This document shows, piece after piece, positions 51,190-63,600 of a stretch of 64,000 nt of DNA (within the stretch, counting starts at the first letter, position 1; each line of letters opens with the position of its first letter). The translations under genes and the position numbers were made by a program. Source of the DNA: Cristatella mucedo (taxonomy: Eukaryota > Bryozoa > Phylactolaemata > Cristatellidae); assembly GCA_009760855.2 (NCBI GenBank), contig WPIO01000019.1, forward strand, positions 372,001 through 436,000, given 5' to 3'. The notes under the pieces were generated by a model. That model saw nothing but the letters and a program-made list of their open reading frames with translations, did not search any database and was not told where the DNA came from.

Positions 51190-51995
51190 CATGCCATGTT
51201 TGACTGGGAGCCAGTGCAGGTCGGCTAAATGTAGCTTGATCTGGAAAATGAGCCACTGACAACAGAAAATCCTAGTTGCAGAGTTTTGCACAAGCCGTAA
51301 GCACCCGATTGCACAGGCATGTAGATAAGCAAGCAGTGAGTTACAGAAGTCGAGACGGGATTTACAAACGCATGGACCAATTTAGATCTTGTATCGCTGA
51401 CTAAACAAGCCTCAATTTAAGCAATGTTACGTAGCTGAAAGTAGGCAGACTTGTCTGCTGAGCTGAGGTAGTCGTCTAATAAAAGGTCACTTTTGAGAAG
51501 GAAACTTGGATTTCGTGCAGATTCAACAGGAGATATGCTGGCAGAGCTGATTGTGACTGTTAACCTTTCCAATTTCTAAGTCACACCTGGTTTGCCCATA
51601 ACTAGGTTTTATCATTATTCAATTTAAAAAAATTGCAGCCATCCATATTTGGATGTCACCAATAAATTCAGCAAGGGAATTGAGAGAATTCAACGTGCTG
51701 GAGGACTGGGCGAGATCATAGTAAAGATCCAGCTGAGTGTCATCACCATAGAAGTGAAAGCCTAGATCGCACCAGACAGTCACATCGGCAAGTAAGAAAT
51801 TGCAAACGAGGAAAGAACAAGACCAAGCACAGCCATGGGGTACCACATACTCAAAGGTTCCTCGGATAATCTGTGTGCATTCGCATCAACGTTCTAGTTT
51901 ATCACACTGACATAGGATCTTAACCATTGCAAGGCAGTGCTAGTGATGCCCAGGCGAGATGAGAGGCGCTCAAGAAGGTATTGGTGATCGATAGA
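51190..51995 (-). mobile_element. L2 RT-to-ORF2-middle fragment
   Basis: The minus strand encodes ISIDHQYLLERLSSRLGITS, FLLADVTVWCDLGFHFYGDD with YGDD in place of YADD, and DLAQSSSTLNSLNSL. Towards the left end the DLHWLPVKH-like region follows. Frameshifted and inactive. Confidence 0.7.
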
Positions 51996-52351
51996 AATCA
52001 CTTTCCTGCTGCCGACTGTGGCTCATTCTTAGCGACCATCTTGAGCTGCTACTTCCAGTTCTTACTACCCCAGCAGCCTTCCTGACTCAACTATGCTTCT
52101 CACTTTATCTTAGTTGCATGAATTGAAGTCTGTTGACTACCAGGTGTGTACCGAAAGTTTCTTAGACTCCGAGTGTGCTATTTAAAACTCTTCCACATAA
52201 TAACGACTTTGTCTTTGTGTAGTTTCAGGTGGAGATATATCACATCACATTGCATGCATTGTCACTTGCAAAACGCAAAACTAGAGCCAAACTGTAGAAA
52301 TAACCAGCCAATAAAACACTTTATTTGTAAGTGGCAGACTTAAATTAACTA

Positions 52352-52506
52352 TGCCGAGCTGGTTTGGTCTAGCGGTTAAGGTGCTCGCCCCGACCAAGGT
52401 CTGACTGAGGTCGTGGGCTTGAGCCCCAAGGCATATGTGAAGCGCCTGAATAGAGATTAAGTTCTCTTGCGGCGCTATATAAATGAATTATATTATTATT
52501 ATTATA
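52352..52506 (+). mobile_element. Best-preserved tRNA-derived SINE
   Basis: The head TGCCGAGCTGGTTTGGTCTA, GCGGTTAAGGTGCTCGCC carries the A box, and GGTCGTGGGCTTGAGCCCC carries the B box of an RNA polymerase III promoter. The tail AGCGCCTGAATAGAGATTAA, GTTCTCTTGCGGCGCTATAT and the ATT-triplet run match the L2 3' end (for example 56.40-56.48 kb). Copies lie at 6.8, 9.8, 14.5 and 21.9 kb. Confidence 0.85.
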
Positions 52507-52754
52507 TTAACCATCGTGGTAGGCTCTCAAGCAGAGACATAGCCCTTGGAGCTATTTCACTATTTAGTCCATGCTAACATTTTCAGTGTGCAAGTTGATA
52601 CCAGAAGCTTAAGATTTTTAATGGCTTAGCAATTTCATGTAGAGTTGCAGATGATGTGATCGAATATTTTAGCTATTGCTTTGAATTATTATGCTCTCCT
52701 TGCTATTTTTTCAGGCTAAACTAGTAATGTAAACCTTGTTATTGATGGTGTCTC

Positions 52755-52825
52755 GAGCAGCCAAACGTTTCCACTAGGCGAACTAGGCAATCGCCTCTAT
52801 CGCTGGGCTAAGGGGTGGCGCCAGA
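52755..52825 (+). other. Possible 5' end of hAT element
   Basis: CACTAGGCGAACTAGGCAAT, CGCCTCTATCGCTGGGCTAA and GGGGTGGCGCC resemble the terminal sequences common in ZMYM1-like hAT elements. It lies about 1.1 kb before the transposase relic. The matching 3' end was not found near 57.1 kb, so this is tentative. Confidence 0.35.
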
Positions 52826-53914
52826 AGAAACAACTAGAAAACTAAAAGAACACCATCTTTTGGTAAATAAATAAACAAATAGCTAACACCAAGCCACTGT
52901 CCACGTCAAAATAGTTTGGCCGCTTATTTAATGAATATCATAGGAACCTGCTATGAGAATTATCCGAACAGTATAGGAGTAAGGAGTGGCAGTGTGAACT
53001 GTTTGCAATGGAGGTGGAGTCTAGCAGTTTTGTAAGCAGGTCGACGACCACGTTCCTTGGGCCCGTTGACCTTCGGGAAATGGCTGCAGCAGGCCGCAGT
53101 GAAAGAGCTGGGCAGTGCAGCTGATGCCGGCAGTGCCTGGATTCGGTCACATTACTCGAGCCTCTCGTGGCCTGGTACCAGGCAACTAAGGAGTGACTGG
53201 AGGTGTGTGTAGTTGTCTTGCAGAGCCTCAAATAGTCATGCGTCTATGGCTCGCAAACCAACAGCAGAATCCTAAGTAGGTTTCCTATCCCTGGGTGCTG
53301 TTAGAGAATCCATTGTGGACGATTTATAATCATTGCTCGCGATTACATGTTCGCGATTAGTTGAAAGGATGTGGTAAATGCCTAAAGTTGCTGCAGTCCT
53401 CAAAAGCATGACCTGTAGTATGGCTTATCAGGATCTAGTCATGCTAGCTTGAAAGGTGAGTTACGAGTTATTGGTCTTTTGTTGAAGGTTAGGTAACTCA
53501 GGCCCATATAAACGCGCCTGCAGTAGGGTCCATGTCAGCCCATGGTCCTGAGGTGGAGGTGCACGAGTCACGTGAGTCTCTGCAGCTTGCTTTTGCTGTT
53601 GGCTGCTGCTCGTTCTGCTTCTGCACGGTGTATTTATCTGCACAACAGACACCGGTCGTCCTGGGTAGCCGCTTCAATCGCACTACTGGCCCGGCCGACG
53701 TGAGGAGTATAGCCAGTTTTAGGGCCAAAACTCGGTTTTGTAGCCTCGGTCTGCAGCTGATGACCAGACAACCAGCAGTAGCCTCTCGCTTCTCTCAGAG
53801 GTTGCTGTGTGCCAATATGAATGCATTCTGGTTGTCAGTAATTCTACACATAGTGCTACAGTCTAAGAGTATTACCAAGGTTATTAATGTTATTAATTTT
53901 GACAGAGCTAACGA

Positions 53915-56900
53915 TTAAAAGACGTCACCAGGAGCCTAAAGCCGCAAGAGAAATGCTGAAAGGCCAAAGAGCAAGTAAAAGAAAAGGGCTCTTTTAAAAA
54001 CTACCATAAGAGGCAGAAATCTTCTTCTGAATTGCCAGGCGAGTTACTGGCGAAACATATTGAAGTGTAAAAATGTCTAGATGAGCAAGATAAAGAAACC
54101 ACGGTCCTTTCAAGTAAAGATAAACAGACAGAGATAAGTGATAATCAAGATAATGCAGTTCAAGACTTGCAACAACTTAAACTTGCGTTGGATGACAGTG
54201 ACTCTGCCAATTGGTCCTCTGATAAATATTGGATATATTACTGAACTTAGAGTGCTCAAAGAACCGCAGCAGGTTAATGATCGTGAATTTCCACCAGCTT
54301 GACACAACAGCAGATTTGTTCCAGCTCCATTACAAAAGAAGACATGCAAATAGACATTCCGTCTGTGGTTGACACATTCAATATCAAGAGATGGTACTAC
54401 TGCTTCAGCTGTGAGCTATTTATTAAGAAGGCTAACTAACTAACTAGTCTGTGCAAGAAAGTGGCTGTGCTGATTTTAAAAAAATCTGTCTGTAATTTTG
54501 TCCTCACCTGAGAAAATTACGTCACATCTAGAAAGCTATCTAGCTTGGAGAGAATCGGAGGTGTGGCTAGCAGAAGGAAAGACAATATATGAGGCAAATC
54601 AATAGATTAAGCAACAATAAAAATATTGAAAATAGGTCTTGAAGCGCCTCGTTGCTTTAGTAAGGGTACTTGGAACTCCAATAGAGCATTCCCTGGATCA
54701 ATGAAAAGCTCCTCACAGCTTGGCATGGAAACTTTTGAAAATCCGTTGGGCTTCTGGCCCTCTTTGACACTATGATGAGGATTTGGAGGGTTACTGACAA
54801 AGAAAATTATATACATGATCTCGGCAAAGACATCCAGAATGAATTAATGCGAATCTTACCTTCAAAATAAAGCCTTTGATATCAAAAGCAGCCAAGTCAG
54901 CAAAACACAATTCAGCCATCCTTTCCTGTACCCTAAATGTCAACAACACTGTACAGATTACCATGATAAACTAAAGTCCTTTTTGAGCAGCTCATAGATA
55001 TGGGATTGGATGCTGGATATATGAGAGGACAAGGGTGTGACAATAGCAGCAACATGAAAGGCAAGAAAATGAGGTGCAGAAGAGGATACTGAGGATACCA
55101 CTCGCCTTCTGTGTACCTTGCAGTGCCTACTTCCCGAATCTAGTTGAAAATGATGCAGCAATAAGTTGCCTGGAGGCTGTGAATTTCTTTGCTTTGGTGC
55201 AGCAAATATTCAAGTTTTTCTCAGCATCTACTTGGTATTGAAGAGTTCTCAAAAGTCATATCACTGATGTCAGTGATCTTACTGTAGAACCTCTGAGTGA
55301 AACGAGATGGGAAAGTAGAATTAACGCTCTGGAATCGTGGAGATACAACCATGACAAAGTCTACGATGCTTTGATTGAGATCTATGAAGATACTAATAGT
55401 AAATGGTTGGCCGGAGCTATGTCGAGATCTAAAGCACAAACACTGGAAAATAACATGACTAATTTTCCATTTGTAGTATAGTTTCCTAACTGTACAACAC
55501 TTTGGTGGGGTTAATGTAAAGCCAAGTTTTATAGCAGACATGAGCTGACTTGGGACTTGGAGTTAATTTAACCGGAAAACGCCAAAAAGTAAACAATACA
55601 CTGCAAAGTGAAGAGAGTTTCCATAACATATTTACGGATGCAACTCAAATGGCTAAAGAGATGGAAATTGAACCCACTTTTGAAGCAACTCGACAATTGA
55701 AAAAGAGGAGGCTGTTCGATTGTTAGCATCGGATCAGGCTGTACAGGTTGATCTCAGGAGAGCAATCCAGTCTCGGAGCATCAATACCGTCTTGACTTCT
55801 GTAACCCAATGCTTGCTGGCCTACTGGCCTGTGCAATCAGGTGCTTACAGCTGGTGCAACACTCTGCAGCTAGGCTTGTCTGTCGTGAGCGTCGCAGTTG
55901 CCACATCACACCACTTCTTGCCAACCTGCACTAGCTACCAGTAAAGCAACGGATCGACTTCAAGGTTTTGTGGCTCACTTTTAGGTCCCTCCATTCTTTG
56001 GCTCCAGCTTACTTATCAGATCTATTCCCCCACCAGGCCAAGCATCGCACCATCCACTTTTCGGAATTAAACTGTTTACCCATACCTCGTAGAAACCTCA
56101 AATCCTTTGGAGACCGTGCTTTTTTTCGTATGCTCCCAAAGCCTGGAACTCACTTTCGACTTGCATCACGACATCCCCTGACTTGACCACATTTAAAAAG
56201 AACTTAAAAACGCACCTATTTATAATAGCATTTAGTACGTCCCTGTTTGTCTTTATGTGCTTATGGGTGCTGATACTGTGCATGCTGCCACTAGCCTCAC
56301 TTGCATACTGACTCTGTGCATGTCACCCCTAACCATGTTATTCTTGTTGTTTATTAAGCATGACACCACTCACCATTCGACCATGATTCCTTTGTAGCCA
56401 ATGTAAAGCACCTAGAAAGAGATTAAGTTCTCTGAGGGCGCTTTATCAAGTCCATTATTATTATTATTATTATTACTATTAGCAAAGAGATTAACTTTTA
56501 ATATCCTGTTCTTGATATGGTTGCACAGTCTATAACAGAAAGGTAAACCAGACTCAATGACACAGCACGTTGTTTGAATTTCTGTACGATATCTTCAAGG
56601 TTTTTGTACTTAACCTCCTAGCATATCGTTAGTGAGTGCATGCCTATAGAGGAGTCTCTTACTCATCGAGACAGCAAGGGATTTAGATGGAGAGGAACTC
56701 CGTGGTGAGCAGCCATTGCCGGGTGGCTTCGCCAGATTATGAATTTTCAAGAGGTCTTGTAATTTCTATTGCAGCAAAAATTGTTAAAAACTGTTCCAAA
56801 TCTTTCCCCAGCACTCAACATTTTATTGACCTCGCCAGTTTAGCAAGCCAGTGGTGAAAAAGGATTTTTTAAAGTTAAAGCAAATAAAAAATTATCTACA

Positions 56901-57020
56901 TTAAAAAATGCGTCAAGAAAGACTGTTTGGCTTGGCGTAAATTTCTATTGAATCCGATTTAGCATCTCTCTCGACATTAAAAATATGGTCTGCGAATTTG
57001 CCAAGAAAAAAAGACAGCTA
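53915..57020 (+). pseudogene. ZMYM1-like hAT transposase relic, split by L2
   Basis: Broken plus-strand frames follow the order of the ZMYM1/TTF-type hAT transposase family. They are a basic N-terminus (KRRHQEPKAAREMLKGQ), RWYYCFSCELFIKK (Cys zinc-finger part), LAWRESEVWLAEGKTI, LFEQLIDMGLDAGYMRGQGC and DNSSNMKGK, EPLSETRWESRINALESWRY, and KKRRLFDC. After the L2 insertion come LDMVAQSITER and FEFLYDIFKVF, then the C-terminal dimerisation motif (ASGEKGFFKVKANKK, then RKTVWLGVNFY). Many stops and frameshifts make it inactive. The 52.83-53.91 kb stretch before it is GC-richer and may belong to the same element. Confidence 0.8.
55770..56478 (+). mobile_element. L2 copy inserted in the hAT relic
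   Basis: It has LQLGLSVVSVAV-type frames, FRSLHSLAPAYLSDLFPHQA, LPIPRRNLKSFGDRAFF and the complete 3' UTR ending GAGATTAAGTTCTCTGAGGG, CGCTTTATCAAG and a TTA-triplet tail (about 56450-56478). It is 5' truncated. hAT coding similarity resumes directly after it. Confidence 0.8.
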
Positions 57021-57892
57021 GGTTTTGGGCATCAATTATTTAAGAATGCATGTATTACTGCATTCACACATGTTATTTATGTTTGCTTGTCAGTCTTTAT
57101 GATAATAATTTGAGACAAAAGTACACCCTCATACTTCCAGTTATCCATATGGGGACCAAGTACCTCGCTTGGACTTTCGAGGCTAAGCTGTGCTAACCAT
57201 GTCCACATGCTTTGCTCGTTTAGTGGCTCCTTCATGACGTCTCGGGATCAGGCTTCACTTGCCTTTAGGTTCCACCCACTTCGTGCTCCTATATAAATAC
57301 ACATATGCCCTTTTAGAAGTGTCTAACATCGAATCACTTCCTCTCGTGATGATGAACACTGATGCTTGGACAGAGAGGCACTGACAGCAGAGTGCGTACT
57401 CCTGCCATCTGACTGTTCCCATAATGTCAGGAAGCTAGCTAGTTCCATATATCCACAAGTCTTTTCACATATTCCAAATAGTGGTGCAGCTATAACCAGC
57501 TAATAAAAAATCCACTAATCAAAAGCCACATAACTGCAACTAGCCTCCCTCAACACATCAGCTTACTATTTTTACTTCTTGGAATTATGAGGCGGGTGGA
57601 AGCACAAAATCCACTACCAGCAGCTACAATTGAGGTGATCTTCAGTTGAGCTTGAGCTAGGTCTTGGAGCACTTCGCGTACAGATAAATCTGCCATGATC
57701 TTTTAATATCTGGACAATGATAATGCTTATAGAATGAAGATGAAATCACGTGAACAGGTGTGCAACTCAGATGGCGCCCAAAGTCTTTCACCGAGTCAGC
57801 CAGTCATACATAGGTTCCCGGGTGCTGATTGAGGCGAGTATAAACATATCAAGCGACTCAGGGGCAATTCAAGTCTCTAAATCAGATTGAGA

Positions 57893-58115
57893 CATCGAAC
57901 GGCTATTTGTAGGCTATGGTCGTCTTACAAAGAGTGACGTGGGAGAGATGCAGCAGAGACTTTCTGTTGGGTCTGTTGTACCGCGACAGCTGACCAGTCT
58001 GGCAGAAGCAGCGAGAATAGCAGACCCACTTGAAGCAGTTGATTTCAGACCAGCTGTCCCTGCGGCCCGGTCCCGGGTTTCCTTTAATAAACGGCATCTG
58101 CCTGAGCCGTCTTGA
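57893..58115 (+). other. Unidentified conserved-looking ORF fragment
   Basis: An open frame of about 74 codons starts IERLFVGYGRLTKSDVGEMQ and continues with SVGSVVPRQLTSLAEAARIA, DPLEAVDFRPAVPAARSR and NKRHLPEPS before TGA. The composition (Leu, Ala, Val and charged residues, no low complexity) looks like real protein, unlike its surroundings. An L2 fragment follows about 130 bp downstream. The family is not recognised; a fragment of another transposable element is likely. The preceding 57.02-57.89 kb holds nothing recognisable. Confidence 0.4.
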
Positions 58116-58239
58116 TCTGTGAGCGACTGCACGCACAAACATAACACTTCCATTATCGGGCAGCCTTGAGGCGCTGACTGTCTAAAGCAGCTGACTTTAG
58201 AACCACCATTGTCTATGGAGATTATGATTATTTTATTAT

Positions 58240-58703
58240 TTACAGTTATCATAGATCTCTCCCACCATGCTGTGCATCGCACCACCTGCTTTTCGAAATC
58301 TAATTGTTTACCTACACCTCGTACAAACCTCAAATCCTTTGGAGACCGTGCATTTAGTTTGTATGCTCCCAAAGCCTGGAAATCCCCCCTGCCTTGCGTC
58401 ACGAAATCTCCTGACTAGACTGCAGTTAGAACGAAACTAAAATCGAACTTATGCATTGCAGCATTTAGTGAGTCCCCGATGATTCATCCTCTTTGTGCTT
58501 ATGCTTACTGGCACTGTGCATGCTGCCACCAAGTATATTTGCATACTGACCCTGTGCATGTCACCACTAACCATGTTGTTCTTGCTGTTTATTCAGCACG
58601 CTACCAATGATCATGCTTCGTTTTCGGCAATTTCAAAGGGCCTAGAAAAAGATTGAGTTCCTTGAAGATGCTTTATCAAATTTATTGTTATTATTATTAT
58701 TAC
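58240..58703 (+). mobile_element. L2 ORF2 end and 3' UTR
   Basis: HHAVHRTTCFSKSNCLPTPR and TNLKSFGDRAFSLYAPKAW match the L2 C-terminus. The 3' UTR follows with GATTGAGTTCCTTGAAGATG and a TTATTG/TTA tail. 5' truncated. Confidence 0.75.
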
Positions 58704-59204
58704 TAAAACGTCAAAACAATGTCCTAAGATTAGTAACTCTCTTTTTGTGTGCTCTGAAATTGCTGAAAAGGCAGCCTCTCAATTTAATAGTTATACTAAT
58801 GAAATATGTAATCAGACCTCAAGAGAACCTAACCCTTTTCTATAAACACATAAATGTCACGAATGCATGTACAAGCTTGTCTGGGTGTCGTTATGCAAGT
58901 ATGCCCAACATTTTTTCAATGCCATCAGATGAAGTAAGCAGACATGACTACGCAGCTGATACAGTTATCTAGTGAAAATTAATCTTGTACGAGCATGTCC
59001 AGACTCCATCAGAGGCTCCAGAAGATATTCTGAATGAGCCAATTCGGAGTTTTAGGCTTTCAAAGGTCTGTGCATGCCTATGTTTACCCGTTAAATTAGT
59101 AATTTACCTGCCTTAACTTCGCGAAATTTTGCACTTATACAAGTGCCAATGCCAGCAATACACCCTACACGGAAGCTGAGATCAAGTGAGATGCTGAAAG
59201 ATAG

Positions 59205-59295
59205 TTTACAATAATAATAATAATAATACACTTGATGAAGCGTCCTCAGAGAACTCAATCTCTTTCCAGGAGCTTTACACTTAGCATGAAAGAAC
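59205..59295 (-). mobile_element. L2 3' tail fragment
   Basis: An AAT-triplet run, CACTTGATGAAGCGTCCTCA and AATCTCTTTCCAGGAGCTTT, in minus orientation. Confidence 0.65.
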
Positions 59296-59489
59296 TTGTG
59301 AAGCAGTGTGTGAACCAGCACACAAATGAAAGGAAAGCTCATGGTTGGCTTTTCTGTCAGCGAGAGGAAGAGCATACGTTGTGAAAAGCAGCAGACCTAA
59401 AACGGAACTATGGTGGCAATGGCATTCTTTAAAGGCTGACTAGGTGACCGTAATCGATTGCCATTACTCTCAAAGTTGTCCACCGGCAT

Positions 59490-59690
59490 GAGTTAAGCGG
59501 TTATAGCACTGTAACTGATGCTGAGGTTAGATGACTGACATTAACTTACACTAAGTTGTAAGTTCTAAGTAATTGTATGAGTTATTAGTTGGATCAGATT
59601 AGTTAGCATAGGCAGTATGACATTTGCTTAGTGCAAGGACTTGAACCGCATGGCCGAAATGTCAGCAGGTCAAAAAGTCCCATCTAGCAG
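59490..59690. repeat. Possible tRNA-like relics
   Basis: TTAAGCGGTTATAGCACTG resembles a SINE A box on the plus strand, and GGTTCAAGTCC a B box on the minus strand at about 59.65 kb. No full unit is assembled. The 59.7-61.48 kb stretch shows several short open frames but no recognised family. Confidence 0.25.
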
Positions 59691-61479
59691 TGTAATCTTG
59701 TACTTCACCTTGCTCAACATTTTCGGTTAGGGTTGAGAGACAATATCTCTTCAACAGTCTCACATAGGATAATAAATTTCTCAGAAAGAGCTTTTATTTC
59801 CCAGCAACGAAATTTCCATCGACATACCACATTGAGCACTGCATCATTGTTTGGTTGACCATCCTTTCAAAGCACAATTCGTGTCGGAATAAATTACCCA
59901 CGAATTACTAACAACATTGAAACCTGCCATTGAAGGAGCTTGCACAATAATGCTAGTATATCGCTATGCCTAAGTGACTCATGTCGGGAAGGGCATCAGC
60001 CTAATGAGACAGGGAGAGAGGAGAGAAGTAGACCGAATAAAAGAAAGCACTCTGGCATGCTGCACAAAGCAGCTAGAAATGAAGGATACCAAATTCAATC
60101 TAGATACATTGAAAAATCCTTGACAGTGGCTGTGAACATGCAAGCCATTACCAGCACATTCAAACCAAAGTAATAGATTTGTGAGACCTTATGCTGTAAC
60201 AGGAATACTTCATGAAGGTTAGGTACAAAGTTCAAAATCATAGCTTAGCAGGACGGCAGTCATCTCTGTAAAGGGCTAAAGCACTGCATAACTGAGAGAC
60301 GGTAGCTCTAGCAATAAGAGTCGTGGCTCCATAGAAAGATCAGGCAGTCCCTGTAATGAATAGAGCTTATAAGTGAAGAAGCTATGGGAAAAGCACAGTA
60401 ATCTCTCACGCAGGTATCGCATATCGAGAGCTTAAACTAAGGTAAGACAGTGAATGCCTTGGCTGAAGTTCGTCTATGCTAAGGGAACTAGTGCATTACC
60501 AGCCGATCAAAGCCGCAGAGTGGATATGGGAATATGTATACATGATAGCTCACATCCGAGAGAGACTAGTCATGATATGAGGGCAGACTCAGTCATCAGA
60601 GCTCTGATGAGCTTTTGCTTATACGTATCTGATCTTCAATCTGTATCTGGTGTGTTTTATTCCGCAGGCGCTGTGACGAGTTTTGGCCAGAGTGACTCAC
60701 CATACATGATAACGATAGGCAAAAACTCGGTTATACATCATGCAATGTGAGTACAATCAGCCTTAAGCGACACAGAACTTATAGCCTGTCTGGATATAAT
60801 ACATCCGAGGGTTTCCAGCTTTAGAACTTGGCAAACGATGTCAACTAAACGAACATGGTGGCTTAGTAATGATACCAAAGGTCAGGGACTGCAAACTCCT
60901 TTGACACAATGGTTCAGCCAGTCACCTATTTCCGGCAAACAATCGACTGGAATCTGGCTCGCTATCGAAGCTACAAAATATGGCTCACTGTTCTGCCATA
61001 CCGTAGACCAGGAGAGCTCTCTCTACATGGAATGTCGAGCAAGAGGGCTCCTGGGAGCACCTCTGTCCTTCAAAATGCATTATGTGCTTTAGTTTCTGAG
61101 TATGCCTCCCAACCGTAATAGTCGAACTTCTCCACATGCACATGACATCCATGTTGTGGCTGTATTTAGTGGAGACCACTGTATTTAGTGGAGACCAAGG
61201 AGAGCACCAAGTGCACCTGTGTCAACCACATCTGAAGGAGGAGCCCAAGCTAATCAGGACTGCTACAGCAGCTCACAAGCTGCACCGAAGTCTAGAGCCA
61301 GTCACTCAAAGTGACACCGAGCGGTACAGTGAAGTCAGACAGCAAGGAAGTACCGGAAGGCTGGCACTCCAAGGCAAGTGAATAAAGATGGGGCGAAAGG
61401 GGAGGAAGTCGGAAGAGGAGAGTGAGCAGAGACAGACGAATAAAAGAAGGCCAGGTCTCGGGAAAGGAAAGGCACCTCA

Positions 61480-61650
61480 AAATCCCTTCTTGACTTCTGC
61501 AACTCACTGCTTGCTGGCCTACCGGCATGTGCAATCAGGCGATGACAGCTGGTGCAAAACTCCGCAGCTAGGCTTGTCTGTCGTGAGCGTCGCAGTTGCC
61601 ACATCACACCACTTCTCGCCGACTTGCACTGGGTCCCAGTCAACTTCTCA
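61480..61650 (+). mobile_element. L2 ORF2 internal fragment
   Basis: Plus frames give SLLDFCNSLLAGLPACAI-like and MQNSAARLVCRERRSCHITP, LLADLHWVPV, a well-preserved piece of L2 ORF2, cut off at both ends. The following 61.65-62.25 kb is relatively C-rich with overlapping open frames and no recognised product; 62.25-63.03 kb shows nothing. Confidence 0.7.
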
Positions 61651-63274
61651 GGTATGGTCCCGACTGCCTCAGCCCTGGGAGCACAAACGCTGGGTACTTG
61701 GGATCTGCTGCCAAGCCTTGCTATAAGCTACCAACCTGCGATTATTGCTGCATAAAGAAGCAGATATAATCCTCTTGCAGTCATCTTTTGTTGAAGCTCC
61801 AGAACGGTAGCCAGGAGTCCCCCAGAATTAATGGACGTGGAAGTCTTCCCTCTACCTCTAGCCCACCCCTATGGCATCGCTTACCTTTGAACCCACCGGA
61901 CAGCATCACTCCTCCCCCAACATGTCGGTTACCAGGGCAAAATCTCACCTTGTACCTACTAATAGCTTCAGCCTCCAGCCTGCGTTCCACGATCTGTCGA
62001 AGTAAGATTGCTACACTCAGCTGTTCTAATGAACAGAAAACATGTACAGGTAATGGCAGGCACCGAGCTGCAGGTCGAGTGGACTGCTATCTTGTGGCAC
62101 GGTACACTGTCAGTGCTGGGGGTGGGGGGAGGATCCCCCCTTTCAGCTGCAGTCTGCCCGACTCTACCGGATCAGAGATGGGTCGAAGCTACGGGTTTAG
62201 CCAAAGTCATCGTGTGAGGGTTATGGTTCTGTGAGCATAGAGCCCGCGATAGCTCACATTAGTCCCAACAAATTTAAGAACCGTAAGTCTCCCTATTTAT
62301 CATTCAGCATCCTCTCGAACTAGACATGACAACCTGTATAGTTATGTCAGTGTAGCGCTCACTAGCTATGGCATAGAGGCACGACACGTATAAAACGTGT
62401 AAAGACCTAAGGCTCACACGAGGCCAAACGGTAACGACTCAGCTCTCGAATTTTCCCACAAAGTAGGGCTGACAGCAACGTCGAATGAGAGAAACCGTAC
62501 ACATTTACCTTTATATTACAATATTTCCTGTGCGTTGCAGTATTCTTCCCAAAACCAAAGTTCTTGCGAACATCGTATATGGAAACCGATGCAGCTATAA
62601 CCTTTTTAAAGCTTATCTGTTTGTTTTTTGACCGTAGCCCGTAAAAATTATGCACCTGCTGACATCTAAACACTTCGGGCTGGTGAGTCTCCAATGCCGG
62701 CTGTAGCCTGAGCTGCGTCGGCGGCTAGTAACCTGCATGCTAGTTTTGATCGCGCGTACCTATTATTGCTTCGTTATCATAGTTCAAATGCATTCCTAGA
62801 TGTTATTGCTATCGCTAAGATCCGTGAACCATGCATTCACAAAAGTATGCAGTGCCTAGAAAAATGAAATATGTTGCAACCGACTTTGCTGAAACAGTCA
62901 TCTAAGCATGTTTAGAGAAGCTGAGACCATAAGAACTAATGGTAAGGTAATGAAGTAGGAGGAATATTTCGAGAGAAGACAGTAAATTAGGATAGAAAGG
63001 CTGGAGTATTCCTCAGAAATGTAATAGACTTATCAATAAAGACCAAAGTAATCTATAATTTTGAGAAAAATGCTCGAGTGTAGTCTATCCAATGCGGAAG
63101 GTGTATCTAAAGGCACGGCTCGTTGTTCCATGCTGAGACAGGTGTACTCGCACAAGCAGAAGCAACCGAAGTCGGCAGTGCCGTGCCGGAGGAGCGACAG
63201 CATCCAGAGGCGACGAAGGAGCAGAGGAATCAGCATGCGATGGAGCATGACAGCAGCGTCTGGCTGAGCAGTAG

Positions 63275-63600
63275 CAAGGCGTGAGGTTTCGATATATGAG
63301 TTCAGCTGGTCTGCCACGACTAGTTCCAGTGTCTTTGATAGGAATGGTAGAAAGGAGACTGGGCGATAGTTACTCAAGTTCTCTTGGTCTAGTGTCGCTT
63401 TCTTGAGAAGTGGCCTGACTACAGCTTTTTTGAAAGGTGCTGGGACATGACCTGAGGCTAATGACATATTAATGATGTTAGTTATGCATGGCAGCAGCAG
63501 ATCAATGCAACGAAGGAGCAGGACAGTGGGAATAGGGCCCATAAGACTTGTTGTCTTCTTTGATTGAGATACGAACTTCAGAACCAGATCACTACTGACC
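63275..63600 (-). mobile_element. L2 reverse-transcriptase N-terminal fragment
   Basis: The open minus frame reads SSDLVLKFVSQSKK, TVLLLRCIDLLLPCITNIIN, MSLASGHVPAPFKKAVVRPL and NYRPVSFLPFLSKTLELVVA, the start of the L2 reverse transcriptase. It is the least damaged RT piece here. Similarity ends after QLNSYIE, although the frame continues to 63033. Confidence 0.75.

Noticed and set aside
53532-53918. 128-codon plus-strand frame before the hAT relic
   Set aside because: Low-complexity Cys/Ser/Phe composition and overlapping open frames on both strands, as expected of GC-rich non-coding sequence.
57914-58402. 162-codon minus-strand frame
   Set aside because: It is antisense to an L2 C-terminus and to a better plus-strand frame.
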